Positions 1 through 11,894 of a stretch of DNA of 64,000 nt are shown one piece after another. How positions within the stretch are numbered: the stretch's first letter is position 1; every line of letters starts with the position of its first letter. Source of the DNA: Mycobacteroides chelonae CCUG 47445 (GTDB taxonomy: Bacteria; Actinomycetota; Actinomycetes; Mycobacteriales; Mycobacteriaceae). A program made the translations under genes and the position numbers. Under the pieces are notes generated by a model that worked only from the letters and a program-made list of their open reading frames with translations, searched no databases and was not told the DNA's origin. Where the stretch lies: the NCBI RefSeq assembly GCF_001632805.1, contig NZ_CP007220.1, positions 372,001-436,000 on the forward strand. The letters are read 5' to 3'.

Positions 1-565
1 AATTCGGTGCCCTGGCCCCGGATGAGCACAGGGATGGCGCCTTCGAGCTCGCGCAACTTGGCGAGGCGGGACGGCAGATGCTTGCGGCTCAGGAACGGGG
101 GCAGCACGCGCAGCTGCCACGGCACGTCGTGACGCCCCTGCCGCCCGGCCAACCCCAGCGGTCCCACCGTGCGCACGGTCACGGTGGCCGGCCGGTGATC
201 GCCACGGCGTAAGGGGTGCAAGGAGGTAACGATCTGCGTGCGTTCGCCGGTGCGCAGATTCAACCGGTGTGCCCGTGGTGTGGCACGCATGCTCGGTGCC
301 CAACTGTCGCGGACCCATCCGCGTACCCGGCGGCCCGGATTCTGGATCTGCAGGGTGATGTCTGCGGATTCACCAAGCCGGATGGAATCCGGCCCCGACC
401 GGACAAAGGTGAGACGGCGCGGGCTGGCAGCGGCGACGATATCGATGGCGATCACCACCGCGAGCGCCAGGAGTAGCAGCCAGAACAGCCGAACCGGCCA
501 CGGCGACACCAGGATCAGCAGCGCGCCGAGCAGCGCCGCCAATCCCGCGCGTCCGGTGGGAATCA

Positions 566-566
<1 letters not shown>
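1..566 (-). CDS. DUF58 domain protein, N-terminal part (runs off the left edge)
   Basis: Reading the minus strand from a GTG at 566 gives an open frame of 188 codons with no stop before the window edge. Two hydrophobic segments lie in the first 45 residues, followed by a beta-rich region (SIRLGESADITLQIQNPGRR) and the stretch ending in RELEGAIPVLIRGQGTEF, typical of DUF58 proteins just before their conserved core. The GTG overlaps the TAG of moxR by one base, so translation is probably coupled. DUF58 proteins sit next to MoxR ATPases across actinobacteria and are thought to be their VWA-like partners at the envelope; the function is unproven. By position this is the Rv3693 counterpart. The C-terminus is not visible. 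Confidence 0.85.
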
Positions 567-1536
<970 letters not shown>

Positions 1537-1540
<4 letters not shown>

Positions 1541-2682
1541 GATTCGCGTACCTGCCTTTCCAGAAGATCCAGTTGTCGAGTCAGATTGGTGAGCTGTTGG
1601 TCGTCCGACGGGACGGGGCCGAACAGCACATGGTGAATCTCGATGGGGTTGCGTCCTATTCGCTGAGCGACGGTGGTGGTGACGACCTGCGGCGTCTCGT
1701 CGACAGGGAGGCCGAGTCGGCGCACGATCCGGTAGGTGGCTGCCTCGCGCAACGATGCGGCAGCGAGGTCGCGGGCACGGCGCGACCGGTAGAGGCGCCC
1801 GCGCCCCTCGGTGGTTTCCGAAGCGCGCACGATCACCGGAAGCTTTTCGGCGACCACGGGCCCCAGGCGGCGGCCCCGCCAGAGAGCGAGCAGCAGTACG
1901 ACGATGCAGAGCTGCCAAATGGCCATGCTCACTTGGTCGGGGATCAGATCGCCCATCGATTTCGGTTGGGCGCTGGTGCCCACCTTCGGCCGTTCGGGGA
2001 CGTACCAGACCAGGTGCGAGGAGCGGCCGGCCAGATTCATGGCCAATGCCGCATTGCCCTGCTTGGCGAGTTGCAGGTTGGACAGCAGGGTGTCATCGCC
2101 TAACACGGTGATGGTGCGGGTGCCCTCTGGGTAACGCAGCAGAGTACCGCCGTAACAGCTGATTTGGCCGGGACCCGGGTTGGTGAATGTGTAGGTGGGG
2201 CCGATGTATGTCTGAATGGTGCCGGCCTGCTGAGCTTCCCGGAGATCGCAGTTCGGTTCGACGATCTCATCGCTTTGGTATGAGGTGATGCGTGCCTGCG
2301 AGGCCAGCCGCTCACGGGTCGCGGAGTACGGCGCCAGCAGCAGACGATCCCCGGGAATCGCAACCAGAGAGTCCAGTATCTCGTCGGTGAGATTCCCATT
2401 GTCCAGCACCATGAGCTGGCTGTCGGGACGCATCGCGGCACGGACCTCGGCGATGGTGGTGGCGCGTGTGACGGTGACACCGCGGTCGCGCAGCAGTTGC
2501 GCGAGAGCGTGCCCGCCCCGCTGGGTCACGGCTTCGGGGTCGAGATAGCCCTCGGGCCGAGGCGATTTGGTGACCAGTAGACCCGTGACGACGATGGCGA
2601 CCAATGCGGTCAGGATCCATGCCCAGGTGCGCCAACGGTCCCGGAGACGGGGAGAGGTGGCGGTGCTGGTGCTGGTGGTCAC
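1537..2682 (-). CDS. DUF4350 membrane protein
   Basis: 381 residues. A transmembrane segment lies near residues 20-40 (WAWILTALVAIVVTGLLV) and a second near 245-265 (MAIWQLCIVVLLLALW). The outer region between them has the DUF4350 look: RGGHALAQLLRDRGVTV, then LMVLDNGNLTDEILDSL, an amidotransferase-like fold. The C-terminal cytoplasmic part is Arg-rich (RLYRSRRARDLAAASLREAATYR). GTG start overlaps the preceding stop (GTGA) and its own TGA overlaps moxR. This is the Rv3691 position. It probably works with MoxR and DUF58 in an envelope complex, which is inference from operon conservation. Confidence 0.85.
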
Positions 2683-3326
2683 CGCACCGCCTCCCAGCCC
2701 GTCATCGCGCCGGGTTCTGTGGATGTCAACAGAACCGGGGCATCGCGGATATGGTCGTCCAAGTCGGCTATCTTGCGATAGGACTGTTCGGTGCCTGGGC
2801 GTTCGCCGTAGCTCACGTCGTTGAAGATTTCCGCACTCGATCGGAATTCTGGTGCCAGTGAGGGTAATTCGCGTGATGCGTCGGCAGCCAGCTCGTTGGC
2901 GGTACGTCCCGGCACCGGGGTGAGGATCGTGCGTTCTTCGAGTTGGCGTGCCACGGCGCGCAGCCGGTGGCGGATTGCCGAGGCCCAGTCACCCTGGGAT
3001 GCGGCAAGTTCCGCGGCCGCTCGATGCTCCGCCGCGGTTAGCTCGGCTGATTCGAAGAGCCCGAAATCCGCGCCGCCCTTGGTCCGGATGGCGCGGCGGG
3101 CGATGCGCACCAACAGCACCACGACGGCGATGACGATGAGCGCGGTGACGACGATGGTGAACCAGCCGCCGGGAACCTCGCTGGCCCGGAACTCCAGGTA
3201 GTTCAGGTGTTCGATGATCCAGTTGACCAGACGGTCCAGTGGCGAGGGGTGCTCGTAGATCGGTTTGGCGAGTTCGTGTTGGGCCGCCTCGGCCGCTGAT
3301 TCGCGGTCGATGTCGACGGTCGGCAT
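2679..3326 (-). CDS. DUF4129 membrane protein
   Basis: 215 residues from the ATG at 3326, chosen because it overlaps the TAA of the upstream gene (TAATG) and gives a compact N-terminus (MPTVDIDRES). One strong transmembrane helix is near residues 60-82 (WFTIVVTALIVIAVVVLLVR). The C-terminal cytoplasmic domain ends with the DUF4129 pattern of an Arg-rich helix (AIRHRLRAVARQLEERT), PGRTANELA and a F..V.YG.R-like segment. In protease-linked transglutaminase proteins DUF4129 is the C-terminal tail; here it is free-standing. Rv3690 position in the operon. Confidence 0.85.
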   Translation of the reverse strand: MPTVDIDRESAAEAAQHELAKPIYEHPSPLDRLVNWIIEHLNYLEFRASEVPGGWFTIVVTALIVIAVVVLLVRIARRAIRTKGGADFGLFESAELTAAEHRAAAELAASQGDWASAIRHRLRAVARQLEERTILTPVPGRTANELAADASRELPSLAPEFRSSAEIFNDVSYGERPGTEQSYRKIADLDDHIRDAPVLLTSTEPGAMTGWEAVR

Positions 3327-4552
3327 TACACCTGAACCGGGGGATACGCGGGCAGCCACAACGCATCAGGATCGATGCCGGGTTGTCCGAGGCGCTCACG
3401 CGTTCTGGTTTCGGTTTGCAACACGAGATCGAATGCCTCGGTGCGCATTCGCTGATCGGTGTAGAGCAACACGTTCACCGCGGCGTTGAACGGCAGCGTG
3501 ATGATCTGGGCGACGATGACACCGACACTGGTTAGCGCCAGACCCAGGAGCATTGTCGTGCTGCTGGTATTCGATGAGCCCAGGCCCATGCCGATCTGTC
3601 CGCCGAGGCTGAAGGGCATTCCCAGGATGCCGGCCACGATGCCGACGATGATGGATGTGAGTAGCAGGATGCCCAGGAGGCGCCAATAGCCTTTGCGTAC
3701 CAAGGATATTGATCGGCCGATTGCGCCGAAGACACTCTGGCGCTCCAGGATGAGTACCGGTGAGGCCAGGGCGAAGACGGGAATGAGATAGAAGTACAGC
3801 GCCAGGAAGCCGAACCCGAGCGCGAAGCCCGCCGGTACCGCGCCCCACGGGCCGACGGTGAGGGCAAGCCCGACCACTCCCGCGATACCGATCGCGAGAG
3901 GCAGGGTCAGCAGTAGAGCGGAGAGGAACGCTAATCCGATGAGCGCCCAGATGCGGGGTTTGGCACGCTGCCAGGCCTCCGAGGGAGTGGTGTGTTCACC
4001 GAACACCGAGCGTCCGACGGTGACTGTCAGCATGCCGCTCAGGACGATGGTGACCAGCATGGTGATCACGTAGCCGATGGCCGCGCCGCCGAAGTATCCG
4101 ATCCCGAATGCGGCGGCGAAGGCATCGTCACTGTTCGCGTCGAAGCTGCCGACACCGCTGAGAAGTCCCAGGATGGGTCCGGCTTGCAACGCGAAGGTGA
4201 GCAGCTGGCTGATGACCACGACCACGGCGGTAAGACCGATCGTTGCCTTGGGGTTGGCGCGAATGGCGGCGACGGCCCCGTTGTACAGCGCGGACAGATC
4301 CAGCGGGCGCAGCGGGATGATGCCGGGTTTCAGTGCCGGTGGCGCGGGTGTCACCCAGTAGGGAACCTGTGGCGGCCCCTGATATCCGGGCGGTGGTGGT
4401 TGATACCCCGGGGGTGGCGGCTGGTATCCGAACCCCGGGGGCGGATATCCGTAGGCCGGGGCGGGTGGATAGCCAGGCGCGGCAGGAGGGTAGGCGGGTG
4501 GGGGTCCCGGGGGTAGCGGAGACGGAGTGACGCCCCCCTCGTCGTTGCTCAT
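3326..4552 (-). CDS. Proline/tyrosine-rich polytopic membrane protein (glycerophosphoryl diester phosphodiesterase membrane-domain type)
   Basis: 408 residues. The first 75 are low-complexity Pro/Gly/Tyr repeats (YPPAPAYGYPPPG), a cytoplasmic tail common in mycobacterial envelope proteins. About six hydrophobic segments follow (for example IGLTAVVVVISQLLTFALQ, AIGYVITMLVTIVLSGML, LTLPLAIGIAGVVGLAL), and a C-terminal amphipathic part with INTERFACE-like LPFNAAVNVLLYTDQRMR. This is the layout of the GPDPase membrane domain (Rv3689-type), which lacks the catalytic domain. First gene of the five-gene operon; its stop overlaps the next start. No enzymatic role can be claimed. Confidence 0.85.
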   Translation of the reverse strand: MSNDEGGVTPSPLPPGPPPAYPPAAPGYPPAPAYGYPPPGFGYQPPPPGYQPPPPGYQGPPQVPYWVTPAPPALKPGIIPLRPLDLSALYNGAVAAIRANPKATIGLTAVVVVISQLLTFALQAGPILGLLSGVGSFDANSDDAFAAAFGIGYFGGAAIGYVITMLVTIVLSGMLTVTVGRSVFGEHTTPSEAWQRAKPRIWALIGLAFLSALLLTLPLAIGIAGVVGLALTVGPWGAVPAGFALGFGFLALYFYLIPVFALASPVLILERQSVFGAIGRSISLVRKGYWRLLGILLLTSIIVGIVAGILGMPFSLGGQIGMGLGSSNTSSTTMLLGLALTSVGVIVAQIITLPFNAAVNVLLYTDQRMRTEAFDLVLQTETRTRERLGQPGIDPDALWLPAYPPVQV

Positions 4553-4604
4553 TGTTCCATTTTGGCGGCTGAGGGCGTTCCTGGCAATTGCCTCCCCATT
4601 TTAA

Positions 4605-6674
<2,070 letters not shown>

Positions 6675-6766
6675 GTTTGAAGGCTATGGATGACGACCGA
6701 CAGCTGGGCGAGGCTATCCACAACCACGATGGCCATCCACAAGTGGGATGAACCGCTTGTCGAATG

Positions 6767-7591
6767 TCAGAAGTTGCGGTAGTCGCGCACCGGCATCCGT
6801 GATCCACGCCGCTCCGGCTTGGGTGCGATGAGTTCGATGAGCCGAATGACTCGATAGCGTTGTCCGGCATAGGGTTCGAGAAGTTCCAGCATGCCGGCAT
6901 CGTCGATTTTTTCGCCGGTGAGCGCGAATCCCACCTGCCCGGCGATGTGGTAGTCCCCGACGGGCACGGCGTCGGGATCGCCGAGCGCGCGAATGCGGAC
7001 CTCGGCCTCGGTCCACGGTCCGATGCCGTGGATCGAGGTCAGGTGCTCTGGCTTGGTTTCCACGTCGATGTTGGCAGCGATGCGGACGGTGCGCATGCGG
7101 ACCGGTTCGGCACCGGATTTGTGCCACTCCCACGACGGGATGTCGAGCCATTCTCGTTGGGGTGGTGGAACCTTGGCGTCGCCCATGTCGGTGCCGACAC
7201 GGTTGATGAGATACCGCCAGGCACGCCAGGCCTCTGCGCCGGGCACCTTCTGTTCCAGCACGGCAGGAACGAGAGCCTCCCACACGCGATCGGTGGCGCC
7301 AAGACGGACACCTTTCGCGCCCTGGATCAGCCGGGTGACAACCTCGTGTTTGGGTGTGAGCGCTTCGGGTTCGTCGTCGGCGCCCAACAGGCGTGGCAGG
7401 CGATCGAGCAGCCACCCGGCACCGTCACCGTAGGCCCGGCCGACGACGGTTTTGTCTTCGCGTGAGATCGTCAGTACCCCAGGGCCATCCGGGGTGTAGG
7501 AGCCCCGGGTGATCGATCCGCCGGGGGATACCCGGTACGTGGGATCAGTCGAGCCGCGCCGGTGGATGCCGAGGGTTCGGCGTATATCCAA
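6767..7591 (-). CDS. DNA-3-methyladenine/8-oxoguanine-type glycosylase (HhH-GPD)
   Basis: 274 residues. The HhH-GPD core is LTSIHGIGPWTEAEVRIRALGDPDAVPVGDYHI: helix-hairpin-helix followed by the catalytic Asp in VGDYH. QKVPGAEAWRAWRYL upstream fits the AlkA/DNA-3-mA glycosylase fold. Role: base excision of damaged purines. The only usual start in frame is TTG at 7591, but the frame stays open upstream and encodes LIREWTPPWP just before it, which looks like the usual family N-terminus, so the true start may be a non-standard codon upstream. Substrate range is not predictable. Confidence 0.85.
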   Translation of the reverse strand: MDIRRTLGIHRRGSTDPTYRVSPGGSITRGSYTPDGPGVLTISREDKTVVGRAYGDGAGWLLDRLPRLLGADDEPEALTPKHEVVTRLIQGAKGVRLGATDRVWEALVPAVLEQKVPGAEAWRAWRYLINRVGTDMGDAKVPPPQREWLDIPSWEWHKSGAEPVRMRTVRIAANIDVETKPEHLTSIHGIGPWTEAEVRIRALGDPDAVPVGDYHIAGQVGFALTGEKIDDAGMLELLEPYAGQRYRVIRLIELIAPKPERRGSRMPVRDYRNF

Positions 7592-7629
7592 CGGCCACGG
7601 TGGAGTCCACTCACGGATGAGCGGAGCTG

Positions 7630-8235
7630 CTAGGCCCCCGGGCAGAACTTCCAGCCGCCGGTCTCCTTCTTGAACTCGATGTCGTGCTTGCCCTTGGCGT
7701 CGGTGATGTGAATGACGGCAACGTCGCCGTCGATATCGAGGCCGGTGATCTTCGAGGGGCCATTGTCGGCCTTGGTCAAGGCGTTGAGATCGGGAGCCTG
7801 CCCGCTTCCGGCGATGTCCTTGAACGCCTCGCGGTACTTGGCGCAGAAGAAGGTCAGCATCTTCTTGAAGTCGTTGGCCTTGGCGGCATCGGCCATCCCG
7901 GAGATGGTCTGCTTGATCGCCTTGATGTCCTCGTCCTTGTTGGAGCCGGAGGACCGGGGCGAGTCGACGATCTGGTCGTTGGCGGTCGTGCGGGTGCTTT
8001 GGGTGCTGGAGTTGGTGGTGGTGAGGCCGAGTACCAGCAGGGCGACCAGGAAGATACCGAGCGAGCCGCCGACGACGGCGAGAGCCTTCTGCTGCGGGGT
8101 CAGTGGCGGCCGGGGAGGTTTGGGGGCGGGGGCGTAGCCGCTGGGAGGCTGGCCATAAGGGCCGGGCTGCGGGTATCCGGGAAACTGCTGTTGAGGCTGC
8201 TGGTACTGGCCGTGGGGGTACTGCGGTTGCGTCAT
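7630..8235 (-). CDS. Proline-rich single-pass membrane protein with NTF2-like extracellular domain
   Basis: 201 residues from ATG at 8235, preceded by AGGACA about nine bases upstream. The N-terminus is Gln/Pro/Gly/Tyr-rich (residues 1-50), then one transmembrane helix (ALAVVGGSLGIFLVALLVLGL). A Ser/Thr linker and an outer domain of about 100 residues end in ETGGWKFCPGA. The outer domain (LTFFCAKYREAF, DGDVAVIHITDAKGKHDIEFKKETGGWKFC) resembles DUF4878/low-molecular-weight lipoprotein antigen domains with a Cys pair. It resembles the exported protein at 11895-12479 in the FFC-KYR motif and the terminal W-C. Function unknown. Confidence 0.8.
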   Translation of the reverse strand: MTQPQYPHGQYQQPQQQFPGYPQPGPYGQPPSGYAPAPKPPRPPLTPQQKALAVVGGSLGIFLVALLVLGLTTTNSSTQSTRTTANDQIVDSPRSSGSNKDEDIKAIKQTISGMADAAKANDFKKMLTFFCAKYREAFKDIAGSGQAPDLNALTKADNGPSKITGLDIDGDVAVIHITDAKGKHDIEFKKETGGWKFCPGA

Positions 8236-8508
8236 CTGCGTATCTGTCCTAGCGCGGCTGCGGTCATGGCGTTCCCTGCCAGTGTGCCGGATGGGCGCGG
8301 TGGAGGTGGTTGTCACGCGGTTTCCGTGCCTGCCGAGGTGATGTCCTATTTCTCCACACGCCTTCCCGGCATGTCCGAGATTCAGGCTTCAGCGGGCTGC
8401 GCTGTTAGTCTCCGAAGAACGCCGGAATGGGGACGCGGGGAGGCGTGCTCGACCGGTGGATCGCAAGGAAGCGCGAAAGAGCTGGTAGCGAGGCTGACGG
8501 AGAGATTA

Positions 8509-9747
8509 GTGCGCGGCGGAGAGATCAAGGCCCTCACAGGGCTTCGCATCATCGCCGCGCTCTGGGTTGTGCTTTTTCACTTCCGGCCTCTGCTGGAGGA
8601 CGCGGTCCCCGGATTCCGATCCGCGCTGACCCCCGTTCTCAACTGTGGCGCTCAAGGCGTCGACCTCTTCTTCATCCTCAGTGGGTTCGTACTGACCTGG
8701 AACTACCTCGACAAAATGGGCGATCGCTGGTCCACCCGCGAGACGCTGCACTTCCTGTGGCTGCGCCTGGCCCGGGTGTGGCCCGTGTACCTGGTCACCA
8801 TGCATCTGGCCGCGCTGTGGGTCATCTTCACCATGCACGTCGGACACATACCGCCCAAGGACGTCAACGGATACGACGCCATGAGCTACGCGCGTCAGCT
8901 GTTCATGGTGCAGCTGTGGTTCCGTCCGTACTTCGACCTGTCCAGCTGGAACGGTCCGGCGTGGTCTATCAGCGCTGAATGGCTGGCTTACCTGCTCTTC
9001 GGCGGACTGGTCCTTGTCATCTTCCGGATGGCGCGCGCGACCCGCGCCCGCAGCCTGATGGTTCTGGCCGTGGTGGCCTCGCTGCCGCCGGTCATCATCT
9101 TGCTGCTGACGGGGCAGTTCTACACACCGTGGAGCTGGTTGCCGCGCATCGTTATGCAGTTCACTGCGGGCGCCCTCGCGTGTGCTGCGGTGAGCAGGCT
9201 GCGACTCACTCACCGTTCCCGCCATATTGCCGGCTACGTGGCGATCGCGATCATCGCGGCGATCGTGGGCTCGCTGTACTTCCTGGATGCCCACCCGATC
9301 TCCGGAGTTACCGATAGCAGCGGGGTAGTGGACGTGCTGTTCGTACCGCTGGTGATGGCGCTGGCGGTCGGCATCGGCCCGCTACCCACACTGCTCTCCA
9401 CGCGCATCATGGTCTACGGCGGTCAGATCTCCTTTGGGCTGTACATGGTGCATGAGCTCGTGCACGTCTCCTGGACATGGGCCACCAAGCAGTTCGAGCT
9501 CTCACTGACCGACCCTGGCGGCGGTTGGATCGTGATCGGCCTGATTGCGCTCTCGGTAGTGCTGTCCATGGCGCTGTATCACGGCGTGGAGGAACCCGGA
9601 CGGCGCTGGATGCGCCGGATGATCGGCGTCACCAAGCCAGCGATCACCGATCACCATGTTCCGCACAATGGCCATAAACACCAGGTGCCCGTGGACGTGA
9701 CGGACTCCGATCGGGAGCCGGTGTCGACCGGTGTAACGAGTCGATAG
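8509..9747 (+). CDS. Acyltransferase family 3 membrane protein (OafA/YrhL type)
   Basis: About 412 residues from the GTG at 8509, which follows a GGAGAG. ATG at 8341 is an alternative but would add a poorly conserved 56-residue leader. Ten or so hydrophobic helices run through the protein. The family signature starts at KALTGLRIIAALWVVLFHF (the catalytic-type His in LFHF), continues with GVDLFFILSGFVLTWNYL and WSISAEWLAYLLF, and ends with a short Cys-less tail. These proteins move acyl groups across the membrane to sugars or lipids. The gene is followed by an SGNH hydrolase and a lipoprotein, suggesting an envelope glycan/lipid acylation-deacylation group. Confidence 0.88.
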   Translation: MRGGEIKALTGLRIIAALWVVLFHFRPLLEDAVPGFRSALTPVLNCGAQGVDLFFILSGFVLTWNYLDKMGDRWSTRETLHFLWLRLARVWPVYLVTMHLAALWVIFTMHVGHIPPKDVNGYDAMSYARQLFMVQLWFRPYFDLSSWNGPAWSISAEWLAYLLFGGLVLVIFRMARATRARSLMVLAVVASLPPVIILLLTGQFYTPWSWLPRIVMQFTAGALACAAVSRLRLTHRSRHIAGYVAIAIIAAIVGSLYFLDAHPISGVTDSSGVVDVLFVPLVMALAVGIGPLPTLLSTRIMVYGGQISFGLYMVHELVHVSWTWATKQFELSLTDPGGGWIVIGLIALSVVLSMALYHGVEEPGRRWMRRMIGVTKPAITDHHVPHNGHKHQVPVDVTDSDREPVSTGVTSR

Positions 9748-9819
9748 TTTCAAACGAATAACGCTGTGCCGCAGCCGGGTTTGAGGCCCCCTAAAATGCT
9801 GGGGACAGTGGAGGTAGCA

Positions 9820-10512
9820 GTGGTTCGTCTGGCGGCGTTCGTCATCGCATTCGTGTTTCTCTTCGGGGTGGCTGCCCCGCAGCCTGCACCGGCGCGCCCC
9901 TACCGACTGGCCTACTTAGGTTCCGGACTGAACCATGTCGCGGTGGTCAGCGATTCGTACACCACCGGCACCAAGGAAGGCGGCCTGGGCGCCAAATCGT
10001 GGACGTCGCTGGCGTGGCGGATCTTGGGGCGCGAAGGTGTCCGCATCAACGCTGACGTCGCCGCCGAAGGGCGTGCCGGATACGGCGTGCGCGGTGACCA
10101 CGGCAGCGTCTTCGCCGACCTCACCGACCGGGTAGTGCGTCCCGACGACGAGCTGGTGGTGTTCTTCGGTTCGCGCAACGACCAGGATGTCGATCCGGAC
10201 GTGTATGCAGAGGCGACCCGTCGCACGCTGGCGTCGGCACGGCGCACGGCGCCGGCGGCCAAGCTGCTCGTGATCGGCCCACCGTGGCCGACGGCCGACG
10301 TACCCGACGTGGTGCTGCAACTGCGCGACATTCTGTACGGCGAGGCCCATGCGATCGGTGCGTCGTGGGTGGATCCGCTGGCCGAACGCTGGTTCGTTGG
10401 ACGCCCGGAGCTGATCGGCTCCGACGGTGTGCACCCCAACGATGCCGGGCACGCCTACATGGCCGACAAGATCGCCCCGCTCATCGGTACCCGGCTGACC
10501 CGACGGCTCTGA
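9820..10512 (+). CDS. Exported SGNH/GDSL-type hydrolase
   Basis: 230 residues from GTG at 9820, with GGAGGT four bases upstream. Signal-like N-terminus (VRLAAFVIAFVFLFGVAAPQPAPARP). Block I is VVSDSY with the nucleophile Ser (the usual leading Gly is Ser here). Block II Gly is in GRAGYG, block III is FFGSRND (oxyanion Asn), and block V is DGVHPN (Asp and His). The set is complete for an esterase/acetyl hydrolase working outside the membrane. Gap to the acyltransferase is 72 bases and to the lipoprotein 15, so likely one operon. Substrate could be an acylated envelope glycan; that is inference. Confidence 0.88.
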   Translation: MVRLAAFVIAFVFLFGVAAPQPAPARPYRLAYLGSGLNHVAVVSDSYTTGTKEGGLGAKSWTSLAWRILGREGVRINADVAAEGRAGYGVRGDHGSVFADLTDRVVRPDDELVVFFGSRNDQDVDPDVYAEATRRTLASARRTAPAAKLLVIGPPWPTADVPDVVLQLRDILYGEAHAIGASWVDPLAERWFVGRPELIGSDGVHPNDAGHAYMADKIAPLIGTRLTRRL

Positions 10513-10527
10513 GAGTAGAGTCCAGGC

Positions 10528-11010
10528 ATGAAGCGGATCGTGTGGGTGACCGGAATTGCCTTGGCAGCGTTCGCTTTTACAGGCTGTGGTTCAACATCGC
10601 CGGAGCAAGAACCCGTGTCCACGTCGGCCGCGCCATCCTCGCCATCGCTCCCCGAGCCTTCGCGCAAGGTGGTGCCGCCGGGCGGTGTCTACTGGAATCC
10701 GGTGACCCAGCAGCCGGAAGAGAAGCCCACGCAGATCGTGCTGACCCCTGCCGACGCCGGAGACATGCTTGTCGATATCACCTGGGACAGCTGGACGCAG
10801 CAGCAGGCGACTGGGAAGGCAGTCCGCGCGACCAAGGACTGTGTCCCCGACTGCGCGACGGGTGGGACAACCCGTCGGGACGTCACGCTGACCTTCCAGG
10901 ACTCGAAGGCGCTTCCCGATGACGCAGGCTGGTGGCAGTTCACCAAACTGGTGATCACGGGCAGCGCCGGCAAGTCCGAAACCATCGATATGCCCATGAC
11001 CGCGCAGTAG
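10528..11010 (+). CDS. Putative lipoprotein
   Basis: 160 residues. Signal peptide II with lipobox FTGC (Cys at about residue 20): MKRIVWVTGIALAAFAFTGC. A Ser/Pro-rich linker follows, then a soluble domain with one Cys pair (DCVPDCATG) and a beta-rich end (DVTLTFQDSKALPDDAGWWQFTKLVI). No known family recognised. It starts 15 bases after the SGNH hydrolase, so it probably belongs to the same transcript. Confidence 0.8.
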   Translation: MKRIVWVTGIALAAFAFTGCGSTSPEQEPVSTSAAPSSPSLPEPSRKVVPPGGVYWNPVTQQPEEKPTQIVLTPADAGDMLVDITWDSWTQQQATGKAVRATKDCVPDCATGGTTRRDVTLTFQDSKALPDDAGWWQFTKLVITGSAGKSETIDMPMTAQ

Positions 11011-11017
11011 GAGCGCG

Positions 11018-11734
11018 CTAGTCGGCGATCACGTCCAAGGTGCCGAATAGCGTGAGCCCCGCAGCACGAGCCAACGCGCTCGACGCTGCGTTGTCCACCT
11101 GGCATCGGTACTGCGGCTCGTAACCCCGCGCGCACGCGTACCGGAACACGGCACGCACCAGCTGCCGGGCGTGGCCTCTGCCGCGGAATATCGGCAGCGT
11201 CAGCACTCCGAGGTCCATGATCGCCGCGCCCTCCCACTGATAGATGCTGGAGACGGCGACGAGGCGGCCGTTGTCGAAGGAGCCGAACACCGCCCAATGA
11301 CCCAGCTCCACTTGGGCGTTGTCCAAATCTTCCGCCGAGGCAACCGATTCGAATGCCGAGAAGATGGCCTTGTCGTCGGCTGTGAGCTGACGGACGTCGC
11401 CCGTGGGTACTTCGGCCACGAGTGCGTCGCGCGCATCGTTGGTGAAGTAGAAGAGGTTGTCCGCGCCATGCATCGCGATGCCGACGTTGTCCAGGCTGCC
11501 CCAGTAGCTGGGCTCCGAAAGGGTCTGTGCACCATCGATTCCCGCGCGTTCGGCGAGTTCGGGTACGAGGGTGACGCTGGTCTTGCCGTCGACGGTCTTG
11601 AGCACCATCAGCCGACTGTCCTCGTCGAGGTCGGGGTAGACGGCGAGTTGGAAATCGTCGTCGGTGTGCAGGACGGTGCCCCGGCCAAGGTAACCATGCC
11701 AGAAGTCCGTGATGATGGGGGAGAAGTCGGGCAT
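11018..11734 (-). CDS. GNAT family N-acetyltransferase
   Basis: 238 residues. The C-terminal half carries the GNAT core: WAVFGSFDNGRLVAVSSIYQWEG (beta strands), then GVLTLPIFRGRGHARQLVRAV with the acetyl-CoA pyrophosphate loop RGRGHA, and a final YRCQVDNAASSALARAAGLTLFG typical of motif B. The N-terminal half is a partner domain as in GNAT proteins of the FR47/GCN5-like two-domain type. Acceptor unknown. Convergent with the lipoprotein gene. Confidence 0.85.
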   Translation of the reverse strand: MPDFSPIITDFWHGYLGRGTVLHTDDDFQLAVYPDLDEDSRLMVLKTVDGKTSVTLVPELAERAGIDGAQTLSEPSYWGSLDNVGIAMHGADNLFYFTNDARDALVAEVPTGDVRQLTADDKAIFSAFESVASAEDLDNAQVELGHWAVFGSFDNGRLVAVSSIYQWEGAAIMDLGVLTLPIFRGRGHARQLVRAVFRYACARGYEPQYRCQVDNAASSALARAAGLTLFGTLDVIAD

Positions 11735-11834
11735 CGGCTCTATCTTCTTGGAGGTAATCGGTTATGGCGCAAACTGGTTCAGGCTAGAGACCATCCCGAT
11801 GTAGCGCCACCGAATATTGCGGTGCGTTCAAAGA

Positions 11835-11874
11835 ATCAGGCCGCCTACGTCCCGAAGGACACAGGCGGCCTGAT
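11835..11874. terminator. Intergenic hairpin (12-bp perfect stem)
   Basis: ATCAGGCCGCCT at 11835-11846 is repeated as its exact inverse at 11863-11874 with a 16-base loop. It lies between the GNAT start and the 3' end of the exported-protein gene on the same (minus) strand. There is no T-run, so it would be an L-shaped-type mycobacterial terminator or mRNA-stabilising hairpin for the minus transcript. Confidence 0.5.
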
Positions 11875-11894
11875 CTGTGGGCAGTTCTAGGGCG

